Made by a program: the position numbers and the translations under genes. Below the pieces are notes generated by a model that saw nothing but the letters and a program-made list of their open reading frames with translations, was not told the DNA's origin and did no database searches. Source: JAZDFC01 sp043808235 (GTDB taxonomy: Bacteria > Bacteroidota > Ignavibacteria > Ignavibacteriales > Melioribacteraceae). Taken from it: DNA of 64,000 nt. The stretch is from NCBI GenBank assembly GCA_043808235.1, contig JAZDFC010000052.1:33107-97106 (forward strand), given 5' to 3'. Of the stretch, positions 1-8,899 are shown piece after piece; position 1 is the first letter of the stretch, and each line of letters starts with the position of its first letter.

Positions 1-233
1 CAGTGATTGAATGGATACCCGGCTACGGCAGTGTAATAATATTAACGCACAAAAATAACTACCGAACGGTTTATGGGCATGTTTCTGATATCCGTATAGC
101 AGAAGGAACCAAAGTAAACGCAGGCTCAACGCTAGGTAAAGTCAACGACAGCCTCGAAGGAACAATTTTGCATTTTGAGATTTGGAATGAACGCAACTAC
201 CAAAATCCCGAAGAATGGTTAGCGAGAAAATAG
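1..233 (+). CDS. M23 family metallopeptidase, C-terminal part (5' end outside window)
   Basis: The reading frame enters from before the window, so only about the last 76 residues are visible. They match the end of the LytM/M23 fold: YGHVSDI (the first His of the zinc site), the typical spaced glycines of the beta sheet (VNAGSTLGKV), and the LHFEIW motif with the last zinc-binding His. Such proteins cut peptidoglycan cross-bridges in the periplasm or act as EnvC-like amidase activators. Which of these applies cannot be told without the N-terminus. The last 31 codons occur again at 436-531. The gene forms the left border of the polysaccharide locus. Confidence 0.85.
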   Translation, partial: VIEWIPGYGSVIILTHKNNYRTVYGHVSDIRIAEGTKVNAGSTLGKVNDSLEGTILHFEIWNERNYQNPEEWLARK

Positions 234-332
234 AGAAAATCGTTATTTATATTGATGATATTTCAGTCAACGCGATATTTTTTACATAAGTGACAAATAT
301 ATCGCCACATTTTTGGCGGAGTTGTAAAAAAT

Positions 333-356
333 ATCGGTATATATTCAAATACCGGT
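333..356 (+). terminator. Possible weak terminator after the M23 gene
   Basis: An 8-bp stem (ATCGGTAT with ATACCGGT, one G-T pair) surrounds an 8-base loop and is followed by TTTTA. It lies about 100 bases after the M23 stop codon. The stem is short and AT-rich. Apart from this hairpin and a 5-bp one near 303-318, I see nothing in 234-414. Confidence 0.3.
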
Positions 357-414
357 TTTATTCAAGGTTATTTGACAGGCAAAATTGAGCTAAATTAGAA
401 AGAAAAAATTATAC

Positions 415-531
415 ATGATAGATTTAATACAAAGAAAAGTAAACGACAGCCTTGAAGGAACCATTTTACATTTCGAGATTTGGAATGAACGCAACTACCA
501 AAATCCCGAAGAATGGCTGGCGAGAAAGTAA
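415..531 (+). pseudogene. Second copy of the M23 gene's 3' end (38-codon remnant)
   Basis: Codons 436-531 encode exactly the same last 31 residues (KVNDSLEG to EEWLARK) as the M23 gene at 138-233. The DNA differs at nine positions, all synonymous, and the stop is TAA instead of TAG. An ATG at 415 is in frame and adds seven unrelated codons, so a 38-residue peptide could be read, but no M23 catalytic domain remains. Because only silent differences are present, the copy was probably part of a working full-length homologue until recently. A likely origin is recombination with a related strain at the edge of the polysaccharide locus. Confidence 0.8.
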
Positions 532-552
532 TTAATCAAAGAACGTATCTAT

Positions 553-1821
553 TTGAAATTAAATAAAATCAATAAAACCCTTTTACAAAACTTTACCTCG
601 TTATCAATTCTCAATTTAGCTAATTATTTATTTCCAATGATTACTTTGCCTTATTTAGTTCGAGTCCTCGGTCCGGAGAAATATGGTCTTGTCAATTTTG
701 CAGCAGCTTTTGTCGGGTATTTTGGAATTTTAACCGATTATGGATTCAATCTGTCTGCGACTCGTGAAATTTCCATTCATCGAAATGATAAGGAAAAATT
801 AATTCAAATCTATAATTCAGTTCTATCTGTTAAGTTTATCTTATTTCTATTAAGTACAACAATACTTTCAATTATCCTTATTACCATACCTTTTTTTGCG
901 AAAAACTATCTGGTATACTTACTTAGTTTCGGAACGGTGTTCGGCAGTGTTCTGTTTCCGATTTGGTTTTTTCAGGGGATGGAGAACATGAAATACATTA
1001 CTATACTGAATATTATTTTCAGATCAATAGCTACTATATTCATCTTCATATTAATTACTCAACCTGCTCATTTCCATACATTGATTCTTATAAATAGTAT
1101 GAGCATTATTTCCATCGGCATCGCGGCAACATTGCTCATTTTTTTTATATTCAAAATACCTTTTCGAGCACCCTCGAAATCAGAGATTTTATTTCAATTT
1201 AAGGAAGGCTGGAGTCTTTTCATTTCTTCATTTGCGATAAGTCTTTACACTATCTCCAATACTTTTATTCTTGGATTGTTTGCAGACTTACGCATCGTGG
1301 GTTATTTTTCAGCAGCCGATAAAATCAGAGCCGCATTTCAAGGATTGTTTTCGACTATCTCACAGACTGTATATCCCCATTTTGCCAATACCTTTAATAA
1401 ATCGGTTAAACATGGTCTATCTCTCGCAAAGAAAATATTAAGATATGTCGGATTTGCGAGTTTCATCGTTTCATTATTACTTTTTATCTTTGCAAGTGAA
1501 GTTGTGACAATAATTCTTGGCAAAGAATATGTTGAATCAGTACTTGTCCTGAAGATTATATCATGGCTAATATTTTTAGTTGCATTAAGTAATATCTCAG
1601 GAATCCAGGTGATGTTGAATCTAAGTTTTAAAAAAGCATTCTCCCAAATTATTATAGTTGGAGCAATAATAAATATTGTTTTATCATTTGTTTTGGTTCC
1701 ACTTATTTTTGAAATAGGTTCATCTATTTCGGTATTCATTACCGAATCCTTTGTTACTTTTGCGATGTTTTTGTTCCTAAGTAAAAAAGAGATAAAACTT
1801 TTTGTAGGTGTACATGGTTGA
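553..1821 (+). CDS. Polysaccharide flippase (Wzx/RfbX-like, MATE/MOP superfamily)
   Basis: A 422-residue, very hydrophobic protein with about 12 predicted membrane segments. The N-terminal pattern, LANYLFPMITLPYLVRVLGP, is typical of O-antigen flippases, which move lipid-linked repeat units across the inner membrane. Position (first intact gene before glf and the glycosyltransferases) supports this. The best start is a TTG at 553, because the frame has no ATG near the conserved N-terminus. The stop region overlaps by 8 bases the start of the decayed glf at 1814, suggesting that wzx and glf were once directly coupled. Confidence 0.88.
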   Translation: MKLNKINKTLLQNFTSLSILNLANYLFPMITLPYLVRVLGPEKYGLVNFAAAFVGYFGILTDYGFNLSATREISIHRNDKEKLIQIYNSVLSVKFILFLLSTTILSIILITIPFFAKNYLVYLLSFGTVFGSVLFPIWFFQGMENMKYITILNIIFRSIATIFIFILITQPAHFHTLILINSMSIISIGIAATLLIFFIFKIPFRAPSKSEILFQFKEGWSLFISSFAISLYTISNTFILGLFADLRIVGYFSAADKIRAAFQGLFSTISQTVYPHFANTFNKSVKHGLSLAKKILRYVGFASFIVSLLLFIFASEVVTIILGKEYVESVLVLKIISWLIFLVALSNISGIQVMLNLSFKKAFSQIIIVGAIINIVLSFVLVPLIFEIGSSISVFITESFVTFAMFLFLSKKEIKLFVGVHG

Positions 1822-2059
1822 TTTTCTAATTGTTGGAGCTGGATTTGCTGGTTCAGTAATGGCGGAAAGAATTGACTCTCTACTCAATAAAAAAGCGAGT
1901 GTATTTGTAAAGTAAACTCACATTAGCTCGACTGAATTTTATGAGATTGCATTGTTAATTTATAAATAATGGCGACATATATTTCATGCTAACAGATTAA
2001 AAGTGTTGAAAAATTTATCTCATTATACTAAATGACATATGAATGGGACCAAAAAATAA
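1814..2059 (+). pseudogene. glf: Decayed 5' part of a second UDP-galactopyranose mutase gene
   Basis: The frame from ATG 1814 reads FLIVGAGFAGSVMAERI, nearly identical to residues 6-22 of the intact Glf at 3596. It then stops at TAA 1913. Continuing in the same frame, similarity to Glf resumes: HI, then LLIYK, HIFHAN (Glf: HIFHTN) and NLSHYTK (Glf: YLSKFTE). In-frame stops lie at 1967 and 2033; the latter replaces Glf Trp TGG by TGA. One gap of about three codons is needed. The fragment covers roughly the first 80 codons of glf, and the rest is missing. It is older and more damaged than the M23 copy at 415-531. Confidence 0.8.
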
Positions 2060-2072
2060 TTCTTATTGATAT

Positions 2073-3581
2073 ATGACTAATTATTTGATTACAATGATTA
2101 TTAATCGCCTCAAAGAGACGATAAATTATAATAAATCTATGTTTATTATTGCATGCACCATTACATTGTTCCAATTATACAGCCTGCATGATTGTTTTAT
2201 CGATGATGCATATATTGTTTTAAGCTATGCAAAGAATTTTTTACCTAATATTCATTGGGGTTTGACTAAGTATGAATTTTCCAATACTGCAACTTCACCA
2301 TTGAATGTAGTTTTATTAGCAATAATAGGCTATCCTTTTAATGATTATGAATTAGCCGCAGTGATTGTAGCATTCCTTTCAATTATTTTTATTTTCCATT
2401 TGATGGGAGAAATAGCGGTTTTCTATGGATTGAAAAGGTATTTTGTTTTCCCCTTTTTTTCTCTATTCCTTTTTAATCCTTTTATTTTATCAACCATTGG
2501 ACTAGAAACGATCCCGCTTCTTTCGTTTATTTTATTCTCCATATTTTTATACTTGCAAAAAAGATTTCTCATCCTTGGCTCATTACTTGGAATTTTGTAT
2601 CTATTTCGACCTGATACTCTACTTTTTTCAATATCAATATTAATTTATATCTATTACTGTACTGTTGTCAAATTAAAGGAATTAACGTTTAAAACCTTTT
2701 TTAAAAAATTATTTCTTCCCTTCTCTATAGTACTTTTTATTGCCGTGATTGTTGAATGGTGGCTGTTAGGATCTCTTTTCCCATTAACTTTTTTTCTTAA
2801 GTTCAATCAGAAATGGCCAGATGATGTATCTTATTTGGGAGGACTTCTTTTATACTTGAAAAAGTTAAGGATTGAAACGCTAATTTCATTTATTCCTTTA
2901 ATGGGTTATTTCATTTATATCATTCTTAGTCGAATAAAATATTCTCCGATACTAAAATATATTCTGATTATTAGTCTACTTACTTATGCATGTTATTCAT
3001 TGTTAAATGTCCCACCTTACCATTGGTATTATGTCCCTATTATTTTTATGGCAATCTTGTTCGTTTTTTTCTTTTTTATCACAGCTATCAAGGCTGAAAA
3101 AATAATTCTAAATAAATCATTGTTTATAGTACTCACCTTATTACCTCTAGTTTTATATATGTATTTTCCTGTAATTGAAAAATCGTTTATTTTAAATGAA
3201 GCCCCTATTCATACGAATTGGGCTAAAAAAATTGATTATGAAAAGATTTCAAAAGAATTAAATGTAATATTTGAAAATGATGTAACTATTTCCGTTAACG
3301 GTGAAATTGGTACCATAAATTATTTTTCTAAAATTCATCTTGATAATGTTTTTGGGAATCAGAAATTTGGACAAGAAATAAAGGATAAAATGAAAGAGCA
3401 TAATTTTCTTTATGAAATATTAGGAGTAATTAACTTTTATTGGTATCCTTCAACAAAACTTAGTTCACAAGGAAGTTGTTTATTCATTAGCAGTACAAAA
3501 CCATTGGCTCTTGAAAGATTTTCCAGATACTGGTACTTTAAAACAAAATGGAGAGAAAGTTTTCATTACCTAATTAACTGA
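2073..3581 (+). CDS. GT-C-like multi-pass membrane protein
   Basis: A 502-residue integral membrane protein with about 11-12 hydrophobic segments and a C-terminal soluble part of about 130 residues. Near residue 40 it has HDCFIDDAYIVLSYAKN. This resembles the acidic first-loop motif (DDAF/DDAY) of GT-C glycosyltransferases such as the arabinofuranosyltransferase AftB and GT39-like proteins, which use polyprenyl-phosphate sugars outside the membrane. From context it could transfer a sugar to the exported repeat unit or act as the missing polymerase (Wzy), since no other Wzy candidate is visible. Start at ATG 2073; ATG 2094 is an alternative. Confidence 0.6.
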   Translation: MTNYLITMIINRLKETINYNKSMFIIACTITLFQLYSLHDCFIDDAYIVLSYAKNFLPNIHWGLTKYEFSNTATSPLNVVLLAIIGYPFNDYELAAVIVAFLSIIFIFHLMGEIAVFYGLKRYFVFPFFSLFLFNPFILSTIGLETIPLLSFILFSIFLYLQKRFLILGSLLGILYLFRPDTLLFSISILIYIYYCTVVKLKELTFKTFFKKLFLPFSIVLFIAVIVEWWLLGSLFPLTFFLKFNQKWPDDVSYLGGLLLYLKKLRIETLISFIPLMGYFIYIILSRIKYSPILKYILIISLLTYACYSLLNVPPYHWYYVPIIFMAILFVFFFFITAIKAEKIILNKSLFIVLTLLPLVLYMYFPVIEKSFILNEAPIHTNWAKKIDYEKISKELNVIFENDVTISVNGEIGTINYFSKIHLDNVFGNQKFGQEIKDKMKEHNFLYEILGVINFYWYPSTKLSSQGSCLFISSTKPLALERFSRYWYFKTKWRESFHYLIN

Positions 3582-3595
3582 GACAGAAGTATTTT

Positions 3596-4696
3596 ATGAT
3601 CATTTTCGATTATTTAATTGTTGGCGCCGGATTTGCTGGTTCTGTAATGGCAGAAAGAATAGCAACTCAGCTTAATAAAAAAGTTTTGTTAGTTGAAAAG
3701 CGAAGCCATATTGGTGGTAATGCTTATGACGAATATGACGAGAATGGAATTTTAATACATAAATATGGTCCACATATATTTCATACGAACAGTAAAGAAG
3801 TCTTTGAATATTTATCAAAGTTCACCGAATGGCGTTTTTATGAACATAAAGTACTGGCAATGTTGGATGGAGAAACTTATCCAATCCCGATTAACCGGAT
3901 TACACTTAATAAACTTTATGGATTAAACCTACAAACTGAAAAAGAAGTTGAAGAATACTATGAGAAAGTTAAAGAAAAAAGATACCCGATATTGAACTCG
4001 GAAGATATTATAGTAAATCAAGTCGGTTATGATTTATTTGAAAAAATTTTCAAGCATTACACCAAAAAGCAATGGAATTTAGAACCCAAAGAATTATCGC
4101 CAACAGTATGTGGGAGAATACCGGTTAGAACAAATGATGATTGCCGATATTTTACAGATAAATACCAGTTTATGCCGAAAGATGGTTACACCAAAATGTT
4201 CGAACGGATGCTTAATCATAAAAATATTGAGGTGATTCTAAATACTGATTATAAAAGTATTGTTAATGATGTTAAATTTGACAAAATGATTTATACGGGA
4301 CCAATTGATTATTTTTTTGATCATGTATACGGCAAGTTGCCTTATAGGTCGATACGATTTGAGTTCCAAAATATTGGCACAGAAAAATATCAGGACTCCG
4401 CAGTTACGAATTATGTCGAACCTTTTATCGAGTTTACAAGAGTTACTGAGTATAATCACTTTTATGAAAACAAGAATGAAAGGACTACAATCTCTAAGGA
4501 ATATACGCAGTTAGAAGGAGAACCATATTACCCTATTCCAAATGAAGCAAATATTCGGCTGTTTAGGAAATATGAAAACGAAGTGAACAACATAGAAAAT
4601 GTACATTTTTGTGGAAGACTTGCCGAATATAAGTATTATAATATGGATCAAGTTGTAGCAAATACTTCTAAAATATTCGGAAATTTATCGAAATGA
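3596..4696 (+). CDS. glf: UDP-galactopyranose mutase
   Basis: Converts UDP-galactopyranose to UDP-galactofuranose with reduced FAD. The 366-residue length is normal. The N-terminal dinucleotide fold is clear (LIVGAGFAGSVMAERI, then LLVEKRSHIGGNAYDE), as are the family motifs GPHIFHTN, HYTKKQWNLEP and RIPVRTNDDCRYFTDKYQ. Its presence predicts galactofuranose in the surface polysaccharide. It overlaps the next gene by four bases (ATGA). A broken second copy lies at 1814-2059. Confidence 0.96.
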   Translation: MIIFDYLIVGAGFAGSVMAERIATQLNKKVLLVEKRSHIGGNAYDEYDENGILIHKYGPHIFHTNSKEVFEYLSKFTEWRFYEHKVLAMLDGETYPIPINRITLNKLYGLNLQTEKEVEEYYEKVKEKRYPILNSEDIIVNQVGYDLFEKIFKHYTKKQWNLEPKELSPTVCGRIPVRTNDDCRYFTDKYQFMPKDGYTKMFERMLNHKNIEVILNTDYKSIVNDVKFDKMIYTGPIDYFFDHVYGKLPYRSIRFEFQNIGTEKYQDSAVTNYVEPFIEFTRVTEYNHFYENKNERTTISKEYTQLEGEPYYPIPNEANIRLFRKYENEVNNIENVHFCGRLAEYKYYNMDQVVANTSKIFGNLSK

Positions 4697-5646
4697 ATTT
4701 ACAACCTTTAGTCACTGTTAATATTTTATCTTTTAATAGAAAAAATGAATTGAGAAATACGCTTACTAAAGTATATGAACAGGACTACAAAAATATTGAA
4801 GTAATAGTCGTAGATAATGCCTCTTCAGATGGGACATCCGAAATGGTGGAAAGTAATTTCCCTCAAGTAATTCTATTTAAACTTGGTCAGAATATTGGGA
4901 TCTCTGGATATAATTTAGGCTTTGAACATGCTAAAGGTGAATTTATCCTAGTTCTTGATGATGACAGCTATCCTTTGGAATCGACTATTCATGTAGCTGT
5001 ATTGGAGTTTCAAAAAGAGATAAATTTAGGAATAATCGCATGCAAAATTATTAATACTAGGTTTAATAAAATTGAAACAGAGAGTTACCTCGAGTACCCA
5101 ATATCCTTTATTGGATGTGGTGCCTTTTTCAGAAAAGAGTATCTTGTAAATATTGGGTATTATAATAATCTTTATTTTATTTATTTCAATGAATTGGAAT
5201 TGACAGCAAGATTTTACAACAAAGGATACTTGGTTAAGTATATTCCCACCTGTATTGCAATTCATATACAAAATATAAATTCAAGAGGTACCAAAAATCA
5301 AAATCCTTTTACTTCTGAATATAGATTTAGGCACTCCTTTTGGGGAGGAGCTGTGTTTTTACTACAAAATTTTTATTTGAAATATTCATTCTTATATCTA
5401 AGCAAATTAGTTCTTAATAGATTTATCATAGCTGTAAAATATTGTTACTTCAAATCTTTTGTAAAATCCCTATTTAAAATATTTTCTAATCTTTACAAAA
5501 TAATACGGTCAAGAAAAGTCTTGAATGAAGAAGTACAAAAATTATATCGCTTTGGTAATTTATTTGCGTTAGTTGACCGAGATTATTTCCCCTCATTTTC
5601 AAAACCAAAATATTCAAGTATTTTTAAACTTTTTAGAAGTGATTAA
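4693..5646 (+). CDS. Glycosyltransferase family 2 (rhamnosyl/galactofuranosyl-type)
   Basis: A 317-residue GT-A fold enzyme with VTVNILSFNRK at the N-terminus, the nucleotide-sugar motif VDNASSDGT near residue 36, and the metal-binding LDDDS motif near residue 80. A C-terminal region rich in aromatic and basic residues (about 190-317) may attach to the membrane face. It probably adds a sugar to the lipid-linked repeat unit in the cytoplasm. Sugar specificity cannot be read from sequence, although the neighbouring glf makes a galactofuranosyltransferase plausible. It overlaps glf by four bases. Confidence 0.85.
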   Translation: MNLQPLVTVNILSFNRKNELRNTLTKVYEQDYKNIEVIVVDNASSDGTSEMVESNFPQVILFKLGQNIGISGYNLGFEHAKGEFILVLDDDSYPLESTIHVAVLEFQKEINLGIIACKIINTRFNKIETESYLEYPISFIGCGAFFRKEYLVNIGYYNNLYFIYFNELELTARFYNKGYLVKYIPTCIAIHIQNINSRGTKNQNPFTSEYRFRHSFWGGAVFLLQNFYLKYSFLYLSKLVLNRFIIAVKYCYFKSFVKSLFKIFSNLYKIIRSRKVLNEEVQKLYRFGNLFALVDRDYFPSFSKPKYSSIFKLFRSD

Positions 5647-5651
5647 CTTAA

Positions 5652-6809
5652 ATGAAAAAATCTTTTTATTTCGTAAAGAGTACATATTCGTTTATAATTT
5701 TCTATTTGATTAGTTCCTTTTTCCCCCCCCAAAAAAACAAAACTAATAATATCATTTTTATACATACTGCAGGAATTGGGGACTTAATATACTCTTCGAA
5801 AATTATTCATACTATTGAACATGTTAAAAAATATTCATTTTATTTTCTAATAAAATCAATACATTCTGAATATTTCATTAATTACAGAGGAAATGTCAAA
5901 ATAATTACTATTCACTATGAGAAATATAGAAGGAATTTATTTTACCGAATAAAATTTTTGTATAATTTAAGGAAAATAGGTTTTGAACAATTATTCATTC
6001 TGAATCATAATCGAAGAATTGTTGATGATGATCTTGCATTAAATTTAGGGGCTACATACACCTATGCACTTAATGAAGTTGAGGGGTCTTCGATAAAAGT
6101 GTTTAGAGAAAAGTTGGATAAAAGGTATTCAAAAGTTTTATTTGTCGAAAAAATTTTTATTGAGGACAAATTCACGGCCTTACTGAAAGAAATATTAAAA
6201 ATAAATGAAGTAAAAGATAACCAGTTATATCTAGATGAGGATTGGTTTAATTCAAATAATAGAAAAAGAATAATAAACAATGGAGAAACTAATATTACAA
6301 ATTGGATTACTATCCAACCATTATCATCTAATCAAATTAAAGATTTGGATGCTTTTAAACTTCGCCTCATGATTGCCTATTTACAAGCTAAAGGATTGAA
6401 ATATATTTTTATTTTAGGGAGTAAAAATCAATTTAATAAGATTAATAAGATGATGTCTAAATTTATAGGAGTGTATAATCTTGCAGGCAGTCTTTCACTC
6501 GTGGAAAGTTTTTACTTAGTAAAGCATAGTAAATTATTTATAGGTGTTGATTCTGTAATGTCGCATGTCGCCATACATTATGATGTACCTAGAATACTTT
6601 TTATTGGAGGTGGTTCATCAAGTATGATGTTCCCAGCAAATTCTTATTATAAACAAAAGACAAAGGAAAAATTATTATTTTCAAAAATGGATTGTTTCGG
6701 ATGTAATTGGAATTGTAAATATAAATTACCCTTATGTCTTAATCAGATAAAAGATGAAGAAATTGACGCAGCAATTGAAGTTTTATTATCAAATCATGTT
6801 TTCGAATGA
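5652..6809 (+). CDS. Glycosyltransferase family 9 (heptosyltransferase-like)
   Basis: A 385-residue protein with the GT9 signatures HTAGIGDLIYSSKII near residue 38 and FIGVDSVMSHVAIHYDVP near residue 297, the ADP-heptose-binding part of WaaC/WaaF-type enzymes. The C-terminal CFGCNWNCKYKLPLC, with four cysteines, resembles the Cys-rich end seen in some GT9 proteins. Codons 24-29 lie in a C8 tract followed by A7 (5723-5737), unusual in this AT-rich gene and a possible slippage site. The frame is open in this sequence. The next gene overlaps by four bases. Confidence 0.8.
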   Translation: MKKSFYFVKSTYSFIIFYLISSFFPPQKNKTNNIIFIHTAGIGDLIYSSKIIHTIEHVKKYSFYFLIKSIHSEYFINYRGNVKIITIHYEKYRRNLFYRIKFLYNLRKIGFEQLFILNHNRRIVDDDLALNLGATYTYALNEVEGSSIKVFREKLDKRYSKVLFVEKIFIEDKFTALLKEILKINEVKDNQLYLDEDWFNSNNRKRIINNGETNITNWITIQPLSSNQIKDLDAFKLRLMIAYLQAKGLKYIFILGSKNQFNKINKMMSKFIGVYNLAGSLSLVESFYLVKHSKLFIGVDSVMSHVAIHYDVPRILFIGGGSSSMMFPANSYYKQKTKEKLLFSKMDCFGCNWNCKYKLPLCLNQIKDEEIDAAIEVLLSNHVFE

Positions 6810-7786
6810 AAAAAGTAAATTTGACTGTGCTAATAACTACTTTCAATTGTGGTAATTTTATTTTTGCCGCGATTAATAGTATTTTACTACAAACTTTCAA
6901 GGATTGCGAATTACTAATCATCGATGATGGTTCTACCGATGATACAGAAAGGGTAGTTAACTCAATAAAGGATCCTCGGATTATTTATGAAAAAATTGAA
7001 CATGTTGGTAGAAGTACAGCTCTAAACTACGGATTAAAAAAAAGTGCGAATGATTGGGTTGCTCTTATGGATGCAGACGATATTTGCCACCCGCAGCGTT
7101 TTGAAATGCAATTAAAATCTACTTCATTCTGTGAAAACGAAATACTTATTTCTAATTCGGCAGCTTTTGCTGGGGAAAAAATTCTATATCAATTAATAAA
7201 TCCCAGTAATTTGAATGATTTAAAGAAATTAATTCTTCTTCATGGACATATTTGCAATAGTACAGTAATTTATAATAGGAATTTTATCATATCAAATGGA
7301 GGATATAGCGAACTTTTATCAAATTCCGAAGATTATGATTTATGGTTGAGGATATTAAATAAAGCTAAATTTATAAATTGTGGACAAATCCTTGTTTATT
7401 TCAGAATTAGAAAAGATTCGTACAGCCGTCATAATATTAAATTAACTAGACAATCAATTTATCAACTCCAGAAACCTTTTTACCACAACCTTATTGAGTA
7501 TTCAAAAATCTTCGATTTAAAAGAACATACAAAATATCTTGGATGGAGTGAATATTTTTATGGCAATTCGGCTTTAGCGCGGAGATATTGGCGTAAACTT
7601 TCGATAGGAATTATTAAGGACTATCGACTTTTCTTGGCTTATATTATTTCGAATTTACCTCCAGTACTTTTTTCCCATTTAAAAGAATTGAGAATAAGAT
7701 ATCGACTAAATTATTTTTGGATGTATCTAAAAAAAGAGAATAGAAATCTTCGCAATGAATTATCGCTATTACTGAAACATGAATAG
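6806..7786 (+). CDS. Glycosyltransferase family 2
   Basis: A 326-residue GT-A enzyme. It starts with LTVLITTFNCGNFI, has the IDDGSTDDT motif near residue 38 and the metal-binding LMDADDICHPQR near residue 89, followed by the SNSEDYDLWLRI block that holds the likely catalytic acid (ED). These features match family 2 transferases of O-antigen clusters. It is translationally coupled to the GT9 gene by a four-base overlap. The sugar transferred is unknown. Confidence 0.87.
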   Translation: MKKVNLTVLITTFNCGNFIFAAINSILLQTFKDCELLIIDDGSTDDTERVVNSIKDPRIIYEKIEHVGRSTALNYGLKKSANDWVALMDADDICHPQRFEMQLKSTSFCENEILISNSAAFAGEKILYQLINPSNLNDLKKLILLHGHICNSTVIYNRNFIISNGGYSELLSNSEDYDLWLRILNKAKFINCGQILVYFRIRKDSYSRHNIKLTRQSIYQLQKPFYHNLIEYSKIFDLKEHTKYLGWSEYFYGNSALARRYWRKLSIGIIKDYRLFLAYIISNLPPVLFSHLKELRIRYRLNYFWMYLKKENRNLRNELSLLLKHE

Positions 7787-7834
7787 AGAAAACAAGAATA
7801 CTGTCTACTGTTTTTATCATCAAATTGTGAATAA

Positions 7835-8899
7835 ATGAATATACTTTTAATTTCACCGGATTTTAATTACTCATGCGGAGTGAGCAAACATGTCTATCTC
7901 TTATTGAAAGAATTAAGTAAGAGAGAAAATCTTAGCTTATATTTTATTACTAACCAAGGAGATTCTCTTGAGAGGTTGAGTGGATTGAACGTAAAAATTA
8001 GTTTTTTGGATTTTCGCAGGGGAAATAAAAATCCATTCCGGTTTGTGAAGAACCTTTTCCTATTGAGAAGTTTTTGTATTCATAACAAGATCAATGTGAT
8101 TCACACTCATCATAGGTATCCCGAATTATTGGCTTATTGTATTTCAAGAATTCTGGATATAAAAACAATTACTTCTGTTCATAGTTTTGTAAATGGGATG
8201 AAATTATTCAGCTTTAAGTCAGAAAAAATAATTGCAGTAAGTAAATCTGTTCAGAATTATTTGATAAACGAATTTAAAGTTCGGAAAGGAAAAGTACATC
8301 AAATTTATTATTTCGTATTAGTCGCTGAGTCTCCTGAAATTGAAGAAATTACTAATTTGAAAGGGAAGCTAGGAATTAAACCGACTGATATAGTGTTATT
8401 TTTTGCAGGTAGAATTGGGAAAATTAAAGGGGCAGACATTTTAGCTCATGCTTTCCGAGTACTTTCTCTGAGGAAGTTAAATATTAAGTTGCTTTTAATT
8501 GGCAGCTATGAATCAAAAGAGTTTGAGCAATTATTTCATAACTCTAAAAATGTTATTTACTTACCATCCACAAATTATGTTCATCAGTATTTCTATTTAT
8601 GTGATATTGTAATTTTGCCTTCGCGGATAGATCCTTTCCCTTATGTGATGCTTGAAGCGGGATGTGCCTCAAAACCAATCATCGGCGGAAGAACCGGAGG
8701 TATTGAAGAGTTTATCGAGGATGGAACAAATGGATTGCTGGTTGAACCAGGAAATGTTGAAGATTTGATTGAAAAAATAGAATACTGTATAAACGAACCG
8801 GACAAAAGTAAATTAATGGGACAGAAATTGTTTCAAAGCGTTTCTGAATTGACGAATGCTGATCAATATATTAACAGACTGCTACAAATATATCAATGA
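7835..8899 (+). CDS. Glycosyltransferase family 4
   Basis: A 354-residue GT-B enzyme. The N-terminal half has the Gly-poor acceptor fold with VIHTHHRYPELLAYC. The C-terminal half has the donor-site sequence LFFAGRIGKIKGADIL and the family's E-x7-E-like block PYVMLEAGCASKPIIGGR followed by GGIEEFIEDG. It probably uses a nucleotide sugar to extend the repeat unit at the inner-membrane face. A 48-base gap separates it from the preceding gene, the only real gap between 3596 and 9678. It overlaps the next gene by four bases. Confidence 0.88.
   Translation: MNILLISPDFNYSCGVSKHVYLLLKELSKRENLSLYFITNQGDSLERLSGLNVKISFLDFRRGNKNPFRFVKNLFLLRSFCIHNKINVIHTHHRYPELLAYCISRILDIKTITSVHSFVNGMKLFSFKSEKIIAVSKSVQNYLINEFKVRKGKVHQIYYFVLVAESPEIEEITNLKGKLGIKPTDIVLFFAGRIGKIKGADILAHAFRVLSLRKLNIKLLLIGSYESKEFEQLFHNSKNVIYLPSTNYVHQYFYLCDIVILPSRIDPFPYVMLEAGCASKPIIGGRTGGIEEFIEDGTNGLLVEPGNVEDLIEKIEYCINEPDKSKLMGQKLFQSVSELTNADQYINRLLQIYQ

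Noticed and set aside
302..319. Small hairpin (CGCCA/TGGCG) after the M23 gene
   Set aside because: Only five pairs, and the T-run does not follow directly. Too weak to call a terminator; the later hairpin at 333 is somewhat better.
1338..1739. 133-codon open frame opposite the flippase
   Set aside because: No family features, no ribosome-binding site, and complete overlap with the well-supported flippase.
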